The notes below the pieces were generated by a model. It was not told where the DNA came from. It did no database searches and saw only the letters and a program-made list of their open reading frames with translations. The position numbers were made by a program, and so were the translations under genes. A stretch of DNA of 64,000 nt from NCBI RefSeq assembly GCF_000227725.2, contig NZ_MU255056.1, positions 2,158,511 through 2,222,510 on the forward strand. The letters run 5' to 3'. Below are positions 28,078-37,102 of this stretch, in pieces. Every line of letters begins with the position of its first letter. The first letter of the stretch is position 1. The stretch comes from Thiorhodospira sibirica ATCC 700588 (GTDB lineage: Bacteria > Pseudomonadota > Gammaproteobacteria > Ectothiorhodospirales > Ectothiorhodospiraceae).

Positions 28078-28860
28078 ATGAGCACTTCACACACTCCCGC
28101 TCCCACGCTTGACGATGTGTGGCGCGCATTTATGGAAACCGACCGTCGTCTTGATCAACGATTCCAGGAAACTGAGCGTCTGATAAAACAACTTTCGAAA
28201 AATCTGGATGAAAAATTTCAGGAAACTGACCTGAAATTTCAGGAAACCGACCGAAAATTTCAGAAAACTGACCTGAGATTCCAGGAAACTGAGCGTCTGA
28301 TAAAACAACTTTCGAAAAATCTGGATGATAAATTTCAAGAAACTGACCTTAAATTCCAAGAAACAGACCGAAAATTTCAGAAAACTGACCTTAAATTCCA
28401 GGAAACTGATCGCCTGATCAAGCAACTTTCAAAAAACCTGGGCGAGCTAGGCAATCGACTCGGCGAGTTTGTCGAGCATCAGGTCGCGCCCGCTGTGGTG
28501 CGCTTGTTTCGCGCCCAAGGGATTGAGGTGCATGAGGTTTATCCAGGGGTGTCTGCCAAGCGCAACGGCGAGGCGCTGGAGATTGATCTGTTAGTGGTCA
28601 ATGATGGGGCGTTGGTCGCGGTGGAATGCAAAAGCAAGCTCAGCACTGAACACATTGACGCGCATCTGATCCGTTTGGAAAAGCTCAAACGCGTATTGCC
28701 TTTATACAAAGATCATCAAGTGATGGGCGCCGTGGCCGGGATGGTCATCCCCACCTCTGTCGCAGACGAAGCCATCGCTAAAGGGCTATATGTGTTATGT
28801 CAAAACGGCGAACATATCGAGGTACGCAACCCGGCGGTATTCACTCCGGCGGTGTGGTAG
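28078..28860 (+). CDS. coiled-coil protein with a PD-(D/E)xK nuclease-like domain (DUF3782-like)
   Basis: 260 residues from the ATG after a clear AAGGAGG site. Residues about 20-125 form a coiled coil built from seven-residue units of the FQETDRK type. A 39-residue block (117 bases) appears nearly twice, with a partial third. Residues about 130-255 are a restriction-endonuclease-like fold with EIDLLVV (D170) and VAVECKSK (E183-x-K185), the PD-(D/E)xK core. It may bind or cut nucleic acid. The target is unknown. It stands alone between the phosphatidyltransferase and the permease. Confidence 0.78.
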   Translation: MSTSHTPAPTLDDVWRAFMETDRRLDQRFQETERLIKQLSKNLDEKFQETDLKFQETDRKFQKTDLRFQETERLIKQLSKNLDDKFQETDLKFQETDRKFQKTDLKFQETDRLIKQLSKNLGELGNRLGEFVEHQVAPAVVRLFRAQGIEVHEVYPGVSAKRNGEALEIDLLVVNDGALVAVECKSKLSTEHIDAHLIRLEKLKRVLPLYKDHQVMGAVAGMVIPTSVADEAIAKGLYVLCQNGEHIEVRNPAVFTPAVW

Positions 28861-28947
28861 TGTTGCGGGCGAAATTTTCGGCGGGAACGCCGATCGCTTG
28901 GCCGGGTGTGACTCGGCGCTTGATCAACCATCATCCCGCATGAACCG

Positions 28948-30330
28948 ATGACTACCTACATTCTGCGCCGTTTATTATTGATGATTCCCACCTTGCTGGG
29001 GATTACCCTCGTGGTGTTTGTGGTGATGGCGGCGGCCCCCGGCGGAATCAGCTCGCAATCGTTGGTGGACGGGCTCAATCTTGAGCCGCAGGCCAAGAAG
29101 GCCATGGAAGATTACTATAACCGCATGTATGGGCTGGATCAGCCCGCCCCGGTGCAATATCTGCGCTGGCTGAACAACGTATCGCCCGTGGGTTTTGTGT
29201 TTGATGCGCAGGGACAGATGAGCGGGTTTTCCTGGGTTAAAGGCGTAGATCTAGGCCTAAGCTTTCGCTATGGACGCCCAGTGACGGATCTGATTGCCGA
29301 GCGCTTGCCCATTACCTTATTACTCAATGTGATCTCCATCCCGATCATTTATGTGATTGCCATTGCCGTGGGGGTCCATGCGGCAACCCGTCGGGGCAGT
29401 CGTTTTGATGTCGGCTCCGGGGTGGTGCTATTGGGCTTGTGGTCAGTGCCGACCATGCTTACCGGGGTGCTGCTCATTGGTTTTTTCGCCTCTGATCAAT
29501 TCTGGCGCTGGTTTCCCACCGGCGGCATCAATCGGCGCGAAGCTCTGGACATGCCTTTTTTGCCGCATTGGGGCGCCTTGGGCGATGTCTTTGGGGTGCT
29601 GTTATTGGCCGGTCTAGGGGCCAGTGTGCTGGTTTGGCTCAGTCTGTTTGCCCGCGCCCGCTGGCGCGCATTGGTCATGGGGGGAATCGGGCTTGTGCTC
29701 GGTGGCCTCATGGCGCAGCAGTTGCAGCCAGATCATCTGGGGCTGTTGCATATTAGTCTGGCTTTGGTGTTTGCCCTCAGCCTTGGCGGGATTGCCGCCA
29801 GTGAGTTTGCGTGGTTACGCACCCTGACACTGGGCTTGCTCGGCTGCGCGCTCGGCGTGGCCCTGGCGGCACAGTTTAGCCAAGGCGTCTTTGTGCGCGG
29901 TTTCTTACTGGACCGGCTGTGGCATCTGGTATTGCCGATCATCTGCCTATCCTATGGCGGTTTTGCCTTTTTAGCCAAACTCACCCGCTCAGCCGTGCTG
30001 GAAAATCTCCTGGCGGATTATGCACGCACCGCCCGCGCCAAAGGCGTCGCCGCGCGGGATGTCTTATGGCGCCATGTATTTCGCAACTCCCTGCTGCCCT
30101 TGATCACCGTCGCTGCCACCCTGTTACCCAGCTTACTGGCCGGTTCTGTCATTGTCGAAACCATTTTCAGCATCGACGGCATGGGCAAGCTGGCGGTGGA
30201 GGCGGTGCGCACCCGCGACCGCGAACTGGTGCTCTCCATCACCTTAATCAGCGGCTTACTTACCCTGGCAGGCTACCTGCTTGCAGACCTGTGCTACGCC
30301 ATCGCCGATCCCAGAGTCACCTATGATTGA
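28948..30330 (+). CDS. DppB-type ABC transporter permease, enlarged and orphan
   Basis: 460 residues, longer than the usual 310-360. The N-terminal ILRRLLLMIPTLLGITLVVF and C-terminal binding-protein-dependent permease signature (DYARTARAKGVAARDVLWRHVFRNSLLP) are those of DppB/YejB-type peptide permeases. A hydrophobic block of about 100 residues (about 210-310, three or four extra helices) sits in the middle. No DppC partner, ATPase or binding protein follows: the next gene is convergent tamA, 8 bases away. The partners must be elsewhere, or it has a different role. Confidence 0.82.
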   Translation: MTTYILRRLLLMIPTLLGITLVVFVVMAAAPGGISSQSLVDGLNLEPQAKKAMEDYYNRMYGLDQPAPVQYLRWLNNVSPVGFVFDAQGQMSGFSWVKGVDLGLSFRYGRPVTDLIAERLPITLLLNVISIPIIYVIAIAVGVHAATRRGSRFDVGSGVVLLGLWSVPTMLTGVLLIGFFASDQFWRWFPTGGINRREALDMPFLPHWGALGDVFGVLLLAGLGASVLVWLSLFARARWRALVMGGIGLVLGGLMAQQLQPDHLGLLHISLALVFALSLGGIAASEFAWLRTLTLGLLGCALGVALAAQFSQGVFVRGFLLDRLWHLVLPIICLSYGGFAFLAKLTRSAVLENLLADYARTARAKGVAARDVLWRHVFRNSLLPLITVAATLLPSLLAGSVIVETIFSIDGMGKLAVEAVRTRDRELVLSITLISGLLTLAGYLLADLCYAIADPRVTYD

Positions 30331-30338
30331 GCCCTATC

Positions 30339-32294
30339 CTAAAATTCAGGCCCTACGGTGAAGTGGATGCGGAAGCGATCCAGCGCCTCTTCATCTAAGG
30401 GCACGGCAGTATCCAGGCGCACCAGACCGATGATGGGGGAGCGCCAGCGCAGGCCCAGGCCGATACCGCCTTTGATATCCATATCATTGAAGTCATTAAA
30501 GGCATTCCCGCCATCTACAAAAGCCGCCGCGCTGAAGTCTTTAAACAGGGTGCGTTCATATTCCAGGCTTATTACGCTGAGGTGTTTACCGCCGGTAATG
30601 CCCTCTCGGGGCAACAGGCTTTCGTAGCGATAGCCACGCACGCTGCGATCTCCGCCAGTGCGAAACTCATAATCCTCCGGCAGACGATTCAGCGAAGCCC
30701 CCAGCACAGACGCCGTGGTGGCATCGGTATAGCCCCAGTCGCTGCGGAAAATCAGGCGATCATTGCCAAAAACCGGACGGATGTGCATGGCCGCCAGGCG
30801 GGTTTGCCAGAAGCGCACATTGGAGCCCAGGCTTTCATGGGCACCGTGCAGGCTGAGATTGAGATAATTGCCGTGTGTGGTATGCAAGGGGTTGTCGGCC
30901 TGGCGATAGGTCCATTCGACGCCGGGTACCAGCGCCTTGAAGGCGGGCGCCAGCAGCGCCCGATCACTGCCTAATACGCTGGCGATATGCTCTTGCGATA
31001 GCGGTGGCAGGTTGCCAAACAGCACCTCGAACAGATCATATTCCTCTTCCACCCAGCTCAGGCTCAACCGCTCTGACCAATGCTGGCCGCGCAGACTGCG
31101 GTTACGGGGCAGGCGCAGACTGATGGCCTGGTGGGTGATGCGGGTTTGTCCACCCTCATCCAGCGAGACATCACCGTAATTCAAATCCTTGCCCTGGCGG
31201 CGGGCGGCCAGTTCCAGGTGATAACCCAGCCAGGGGTCTGCAGGCAGGGTGTATAAAAAATCCAGGGCGGCTTTGTTGCGCTGCTCGACCCAGACCCCGC
31301 CGAGGCGCATTTGGTGGCCGCGATCCCATAGATAACGCCGCGTCCAGTCCAGTTGTGTACCCACACCGCTGTCAGTACCCCAGCCCAGGCGTGCCCGGTA
31401 GCGGTTGCGCTTGAGCGGCTGCAGGCGGATCAGCAGCGGAATCAGGTCAGGCGTGGCCGGATCGGGGCTGAGGCGCTCGATTTCCACCTGGGCAAAATAG
31501 CCGCTGGCGCTGAAGATATGGCGCAATTCTGATTGCAAATCCAGGGTGAGCGGAGCCCCGCGCCGCACGGGAATCAGGCTGTGCAGATAGGCTTCATCAA
31601 AGCCTTCCTGCTCAATGTGAATCTCACCCACACGCAGCAGGGGGCCGGTTTCCACATGCAAAATAATCTGTGCGACATAGGTGTGCAGATCAACCGCCAC
31701 CCGCTGTAGGCGGAACTGGGCCTGCAGATAACCGGCCTGTTGCAGACCTTGCAAGAGCTGTTGCTTGCCTTGTTCATAGCGCCGATGATCCAGCGTCTTG
31801 CCAAGGCCGGAGTGCAACTGCTGGCGCAGCTGCCTCAACAGCGGGGTGTCCTGGGCATGATCCACAAAGCGCAACTCAATCTGGTCAATCGGTATGGGCT
31901 CGCCGGGCGTAATCTGATAGTGTGCCTGCCAGGCCTGTCCCGGCTGTGACGGCGGGGTGAGGCTTCCAGTGATCTGTGCCTGATAATAGCCAAAGGGCTC
32001 CAAGGCACGGCGGATTTCTGCAAAGCCGCGTTGATGCAAGCGCTCGATCAATGGCGGCGATAATACCGCTTGTGTCTCTTGCGGCGCTTGCTGCTGGGCA
32101 CGAACCAGACTCAACAGCCCTTGCACATTGCGCAGGGCTTCACCGCTTAAGCCCTCAAGACGCACTTCGATGCGCTCATTGAAGTGTTCTGCAAAATGCG
32201 CTTCATCGGCCCACGCGGGCCACCACAGCAGCATTGACAGGGCTGCGGTGAGCAGCAGGCAGCAGTAATGCACGCGAGGGTCGGACATCATCAT
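30339..32294 (-). CDS. tamA: autotransporter assembly factor TamA (Omp85 family)
   Basis: 651 residues: a signal peptide, three POTRA-like domains (about 40-290, e.g. LLRVGEIHIEQEGFDEAYLHSL), then a 16-strand Omp85 barrel ending in the outer-membrane Phe (TVGPEF). The barrel holds GGDRSVRGYRYESLLP, the conserved L6 VRGY motif. It acts with TamB in the outer membrane to insert proteins or move phospholipid. Its start codon overlaps the tamB stop region by one base, although the order is tamB upstream, tamA downstream, the reverse of E. coli. Confidence 0.95.
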   Translation of the reverse strand: MMMSDPRVHYCCLLLTAALSMLLWWPAWADEAHFAEHFNERIEVRLEGLSGEALRNVQGLLSLVRAQQQAPQETQAVLSPPLIERLHQRGFAEIRRALEPFGYYQAQITGSLTPPSQPGQAWQAHYQITPGEPIPIDQIELRFVDHAQDTPLLRQLRQQLHSGLGKTLDHRRYEQGKQQLLQGLQQAGYLQAQFRLQRVAVDLHTYVAQIILHVETGPLLRVGEIHIEQEGFDEAYLHSLIPVRRGAPLTLDLQSELRHIFSASGYFAQVEIERLSPDPATPDLIPLLIRLQPLKRNRYRARLGWGTDSGVGTQLDWTRRYLWDRGHQMRLGGVWVEQRNKAALDFLYTLPADPWLGYHLELAARRQGKDLNYGDVSLDEGGQTRITHQAISLRLPRNRSLRGQHWSERLSLSWVEEEYDLFEVLFGNLPPLSQEHIASVLGSDRALLAPAFKALVPGVEWTYRQADNPLHTTHGNYLNLSLHGAHESLGSNVRFWQTRLAAMHIRPVFGNDRLIFRSDWGYTDATTASVLGASLNRLPEDYEFRTGGDRSVRGYRYESLLPREGITGGKHLSVISLEYERTLFKDFSAAAFVDGGNAFNDFNDMDIKGGIGLGLRWRSPIIGLVRLDTAVPLDEEALDRFRIHFTVGPEF

Positions 32295-35200
32295 CAGCGC
32301 TCAAGAATGTAGGAAAAGCTGAAAATCTTGTCAGCCTCGCTGATGTGTACATCCAGGCCCAGTTGCCGCAAGATGTCGTAGCGCAGGTTGAATTCATGAC
32401 TGCGTTCCAGCAGGTTGACACCATAGCCCACATAGATGGCATCACTGAGATACACCCCATGTCCCAGCACCAGGGTCCCGGCATCCAGCCCTCGCCCGGA
32501 AATCAGATAACTGCGGATGGTAATGGCATCCAGCTGGGCGGGGCGGGAAAACAGGCTGATCTGGGTGCGCTCCAATGGGCCGCTTAGCTGCACCCCAACC
32601 GCTTGCACGGCATCGGCATCACGAATCCAGCGCACCGCATGGATATCCAGTTCCGGCGCTGTGACTAAAACCTCATTAAACAGAATACGCCCCCATTCCA
32701 CCGCCAGATCCTGACCAAAGGCGCGAAAGGTGCCATCCACCACATACAGAATGCCTTGTGCCGTTGGAATCAGGGTGTTGTTATCCGGCGCATGCTGTAG
32801 CCGCACATGCCCCCCGAGGCGGCTTTTGAAACCGATGGCATCCACATGCACCGCCCGCCCGAGTACCACATTGATATCAGTGCGCAAGCGAAATGGGGTT
32901 TGCGGAGAAAGATCGGGTGCGCTGTCTGTTTGACCGCTGATAACCACATCCGGTGAGGCGGTGATCAGTGCAGGGCTGTCACTGCCCCCGGCCACTCCCA
33001 GCCCGGGCGTGATGGCGGCTACCGGAATAAATAACTCTCCTTCGATATGCAGGGCCTGCCGATCGGCCTTCAGCTCAAGTCTGGGCACTACGGTGGCACG
33101 CAGACTGGGCGTGTGCAACACGCTGAAGGCATTGCTATGGGGATTGGCGCGCAGGCGTTCATCCGCATCAATGCGCAGCTGTAGCTGCTGCTGGCGCAGA
33201 TCGGCCAGCCCGGCCAGCACCACCCGCCCCTGACCGGAGCGCAGATGGCCATGGATGTTTACCTGCTGCGCCGGGGTGGTGCTGGGGGTGAGGGCTACCG
33301 TGATCTCGCGCAGCGCCACCCCCAGCAGCGGGATATCCGCCGCGCCTTCGTGTAGCTGAATATCGCCCCCCAGCTGCGGGTTGGCAAGGGTGCCACCGAT
33401 GGAGATATCCGCCGCCAGACGCCCTTGGGTATTGCTGACGTTGGGCAAAAACACCTGCAGGACTTCCAGCGAAGGCAATTGGGCGCGTATCCCCGCCTGT
33501 ATCGGCTGGGTCGGCGGCGGTGGCCAGTGCCGTAAACCCGGCAGGGCGAGCACCACCTGTGCCCTGCCTTGCGGCAGAGGCGCCAAAGACAGCTCCGCCG
33601 CCAGACCCGCCTCGGTCATCAGGGCCGTCAGCCAGCCGCCTTCATGCGGGATGCGATGCTCACGCAGCCCCACCGGCACGCGAATCACCCCTGAGGTTAA
33701 GCCCAGGCGGGCATCCACACGCAGCTGCCCGTCGGCATTCTGCTGACCTTCCAGGCGACCACTGAGGGTCCCGGTTATCGCGGGATGAAACAGGCGGGCA
33801 GGCAATTCAGATAAGTGCGCCTGCAGCTGGCTCTGTCCCTGCGGGATCCACTGCAGGCGCGTACACACGGTGGTGGCAACGGACTGGCGACCCGGATTGC
33901 AGCTGGGACATTGCACACAGGCTTCTTCCAGCGCAATCCCCTTCACACCCACGGCCAGCGCTGCCGGGGCCTGCATTTGCCAGGCGCGTAACCCATCGCT
34001 ATCCAGATCAAGCTGCTGCACATGTCCCTGCCACGTCCAGTCCGGCAGTCTCAGGCCGCCGTGTAATTGCGTGCGCAGATGCGCGGTGGGTGATTGCAGT
34101 GCCAGCTGGATATGATGCGCCTGTACCTGCCCCTGGCTGTCGGCCTGCAGACGGCTCACTCGCTCTAATCCTGCCTGTTGCAGGCCCGTGGCCTCAAGCT
34201 GCCAGTTGAAGGCGCCTTGCGGATGCGCCCCTAGTGACACCTGCGCGTTTAGCTGCTCCAGCGCTACATCGGCCCATTGCAAGGATTTTGCCTGAATGCG
34301 GGCGTCAAGCTGTGGGCGTGATAATGTGCCATGAAACTGCCCCTGAGCATCCACCATGCCCGCAGCTTCCGGTAGCCACTTGGCCAAATCAAGCTGCGCC
34401 CGCCACTGCGCCACCGTGATCACAGGCTCAACGGCTTGCGCCTGGCCTGCGCTGCCGGGAAGCTGAAGCGTGGCGTTGTCTGCCTGTAACTGCCAGCTTT
34501 GTTGCGGATCACTCAGACGCAGATGCGCGATCTGATACGCCGCACCGCTGGCCTGTAGCTGTCCTGTGGCCTGCAGTGCCTGCCCGGCCACCTCGGCACT
34601 CAGCGCCGTCAGTGCCAGATCCCACACCGCTTGGCCACGCTCCAGACGGCCAGCAGTACGGGCCTGCAGCGATAGCTTTTGAGGCCAGGCGGCCTCCATG
34701 GCCTGAAGATCCAAATCCTCGGTCTGCACCTCCAGCGCCCAGCGCAATTCCGGTGCCCAGCCCAGCTCACCCGTGGCCGCAAGCGTACCATCCAACAACT
34801 CAGCGTGAAGCGCCTGAATCTGCATTCCCTCAAGATTACCCTGAGCCTGCAACGAGGCGGCAGACACCGCCAGCGTCGGGGTATGCACTGCCGTCTGCAG
34901 ATGCAGGGTGTAATCGGAAAGCGAGCCTGTCAGGCGTAATTGCCCGTGTGGACTATCTGCCACCGCCAATGAGGCTTCAGCCTGCAATGGCCAGCGCAGC
35001 CCTTGCCAGCTCAGCGCAAGCGCCACCGGGCTTTGCTGCCACTCCGGCTGCAATAACCACTCGCCCCGCAACGTCACCTGCCCGGAATGCTGCGGACTGT
35101 GCAGACGCAAACCAGAGCTGGTCAGCTGGGCACCGTGCAACGCCACCTGACCGGATAAATGCGCCGAGTGATCTGTCGGCCACACCGCCAGATGTTGCGC

Positions 35201-36127
35201 CAGCCCGTCAAGCTGCGTGTGCAGGTTTAAGGTCATCTCCAGGATCGGCGACCAGACCAACGCACCACTGAGCGACACCGCGCCGTGCAGCCCCCATGCC
35301 GCCAGCGAATCCACATGCACCACATCCATCTCCAGACGGTTGCTGTGCGTCAGATAAAGCTGCGTATGCACCGGGCCATTGAGCACCGCAGGAAAGGCCG
35401 GAACCAGCGCCGCCAGTGCCAAATCCGCTGCCTGGGCATTCAGGGTCATCTCCAGCCGCTGTCGCCAGCGCAATTCACCGTCTGCCAGCAACGCCCCCTG
35501 TTCGGTTTGCACGCGCAAAGCCTGCAGCACGGCCCCGTCACGATCACCGTGCAACTGCGCCTGCCAATGCCCGGCGGGCAAATCCCCGCCACGATGCTGC
35601 AACTGCGCCCTGAGCTGATAATCCTGAGTATGCCCATACAGCAAAAGTTCAGCCTGTGCGACATGCAAGGCCTCAGCCGCTCCTCGCTGCACCACGGCAT
35701 CCTCAATCAATAGCTGCAGATCAACGGAAAACGGGAGCAGCGGCAGCCTGAAACCGCTCAGCGCCTGGGGCTGGGATACCTCAGAGGTCGTTGTTTGCAG
35801 CGAAAGCATTGCTCCTTTAACCATCACCCGCTCAAGGTGTAGATGACGACGCCATAGCGCCATCGGCTGCCAACGCACCTCCAACCGCTCAATGTGCTGT
35901 TCCTGACCCTGTTGCACAAAGCGCAGGCCATTGAGCGCAAACGCATCCGCCAGACGCCCTTCCACAGATTCCACCTGCAACACCTCAGCCGGCACATGAT
36001 GCTGCAACACATAAAAGACCACAGCATTGCCCTTTTGCGTCCCCACCAAAAACGCGGCACTGCCGATCAACAGCAGCACCAAGCCCAAGGTCACAGCCAA
36101 CAGATACCACAGTGCGCGCGCAAGCAT
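32294..36127 (-). CDS. tamB: translocation and assembly module protein TamB
   Basis: 1277 residues. An N-terminal anchor helix is followed by a very long beta-helical groove, rich in short alternating strands, spanning the periplasm. The C-terminal DUF490 domain (about 930-1277) is conserved: ALITASPDVVISG, LGRAVHVDAIGFKSRLGG and AQGILYVVDGTFRAFGQDL. It carries lipids or hydrophobic chains between membranes with TamA. A CxxC-type pair (CVQCPSC, about 740) in the middle is unusual for the family. Confidence 0.95.
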   Translation of the reverse strand: MLARALWYLLAVTLGLVLLLIGSAAFLVGTQKGNAVVFYVLQHHVPAEVLQVESVEGRLADAFALNGLRFVQQGQEQHIERLEVRWQPMALWRRHLHLERVMVKGAMLSLQTTTSEVSQPQALSGFRLPLLPFSVDLQLLIEDAVVQRGAAEALHVAQAELLLYGHTQDYQLRAQLQHRGGDLPAGHWQAQLHGDRDGAVLQALRVQTEQGALLADGELRWRQRLEMTLNAQAADLALAALVPAFPAVLNGPVHTQLYLTHSNRLEMDVVHVDSLAAWGLHGAVSLSGALVWSPILEMTLNLHTQLDGLAQHLAVWPTDHSAHLSGQVALHGAQLTSSGLRLHSPQHSGQVTLRGEWLLQPEWQQSPVALALSWQGLRWPLQAEASLAVADSPHGQLRLTGSLSDYTLHLQTAVHTPTLAVSAASLQAQGNLEGMQIQALHAELLDGTLAATGELGWAPELRWALEVQTEDLDLQAMEAAWPQKLSLQARTAGRLERGQAVWDLALTALSAEVAGQALQATGQLQASGAAYQIAHLRLSDPQQSWQLQADNATLQLPGSAGQAQAVEPVITVAQWRAQLDLAKWLPEAAGMVDAQGQFHGTLSRPQLDARIQAKSLQWADVALEQLNAQVSLGAHPQGAFNWQLEATGLQQAGLERVSRLQADSQGQVQAHHIQLALQSPTAHLRTQLHGGLRLPDWTWQGHVQQLDLDSDGLRAWQMQAPAALAVGVKGIALEEACVQCPSCNPGRQSVATTVCTRLQWIPQGQSQLQAHLSELPARLFHPAITGTLSGRLEGQQNADGQLRVDARLGLTSGVIRVPVGLREHRIPHEGGWLTALMTEAGLAAELSLAPLPQGRAQVVLALPGLRHWPPPPTQPIQAGIRAQLPSLEVLQVFLPNVSNTQGRLAADISIGGTLANPQLGGDIQLHEGAADIPLLGVALREITVALTPSTTPAQQVNIHGHLRSGQGRVVLAGLADLRQQQLQLRIDADERLRANPHSNAFSVLHTPSLRATVVPRLELKADRQALHIEGELFIPVAAITPGLGVAGGSDSPALITASPDVVISGQTDSAPDLSPQTPFRLRTDINVVLGRAVHVDAIGFKSRLGGHVRLQHAPDNNTLIPTAQGILYVVDGTFRAFGQDLAVEWGRILFNEVLVTAPELDIHAVRWIRDADAVQAVGVQLSGPLERTQISLFSRPAQLDAITIRSYLISGRGLDAGTLVLGHGVYLSDAIYVGYGVNLLERSHEFNLRYDILRQLGLDVHISEADKIFSFSYILER

Positions 36128-36295
36128 GTCGTGTTTTCTGGATATAAGGATAAAAAAAGATCAAAGGAATACGCCAGAGCGCACAAAGCCGCCCAGACAC
36201 AAAAATAGCAGCCCATGTTAGAGCCAGATCAAGACCAAAGCAATCCGCTGTACGCGCTATTGCCTTGTCTTTGGGGCCCTTGTATTGTAGCAATG

Positions 36296-37102
36296 ATGCG
36301 TATCATGACTTTCAATGCCAATGGCCTCCGTGCCGCCGCCCGCAAGGGATTTTTTAGCTGGTTTTTACAGCAGGATGTCGATATTTTGTGTTTGCAGGAG
36401 ACTCGCGCCCAGCCCGAGCAGCTGCGCGACCCCCTGTTTCATCCACCGGGTTATCAGATACTCCATCATCCTGCCGAGAAAAAAGGCTACAGCGGGGTAG
36501 CGCTGTTTAGCCGTCTTGCAATCACGCAGACGCAAACCGGTATCCCGACAGCACCGGAATTTGATAGCGAAGGCCGCTGGCTGGAGGCGCATATCGGCCC
36601 GCTGACAGTGGTTTCCGCCTATCTGCCCTCGGGTTCTTCCAGCGAGGCGCGTCAACAGGCCAAATTCCGCTATCTGGAGGCGTTATTGCCCTATCTGCAA
36701 ACACTGCACAAGGCGCAGCGCCCCTGCATTGTGTGTGGTGACTGGAATATTGCACATAAAATCATTGATATCAAAAACTGGAAAGCGAACCAGAAAAACT
36801 CCGGTTTTTTACCCGAAGAGCGCGCCTGGCTGGATCAGCTGTTTGATGAGGTGGGCTGGTTGGATGCCTTTCGCCTCAAGCAAACGGCGGGGGATCACTA
36901 TACCTGGTGGTCCAACCGGGGGCGCGCCTGGGAAAATAACGTCGGCTGGCGCATTGATTACCAGATCATCACCCCTGATTTGGCACCGTGCGTAGAAGCG
37001 GTGACGATTTACACGGCGGCGCGTTTTTCCGATCATGCGCCTTTAATCATTGATTATGCGTTAAATCCCGACCCATTTACCCGGATAGCTGACCCTGCAT
37101 GA
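36296..37102 (+). CDS. xthA: exodeoxyribonuclease III XthA
   Basis: About 268 residues from the second of two adjacent ATGs (MRIMTFNANG). An in-frame start 81 bases upstream has no family support. The AP-endonuclease catalytic residues are present: Asn in FNANG, Glu in CLQETRAQ, Asp/Asn in GDWNIAH, and the final FSDHAPL. It cuts DNA at abasic sites and trims 3' ends. It overlaps ampG by 4 bases (ATGA). Confidence 0.94.
   Translation: MRIMTFNANGLRAAARKGFFSWFLQQDVDILCLQETRAQPEQLRDPLFHPPGYQILHHPAEKKGYSGVALFSRLAITQTQTGIPTAPEFDSEGRWLEAHIGPLTVVSAYLPSGSSSEARQQAKFRYLEALLPYLQTLHKAQRPCIVCGDWNIAHKIIDIKNWKANQKNSGFLPEERAWLDQLFDEVGWLDAFRLKQTAGDHYTWWSNRGRAWENNVGWRIDYQIITPDLAPCVEAVTIYTAARFSDHAPLIIDYALNPDPFTRIADPA

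Noticed and set aside
28160-28440. CRISPR-like direct repeats
   Set aside because: The repeats are in frame and encode a coiled coil with 39-residue period. There are no spacers.
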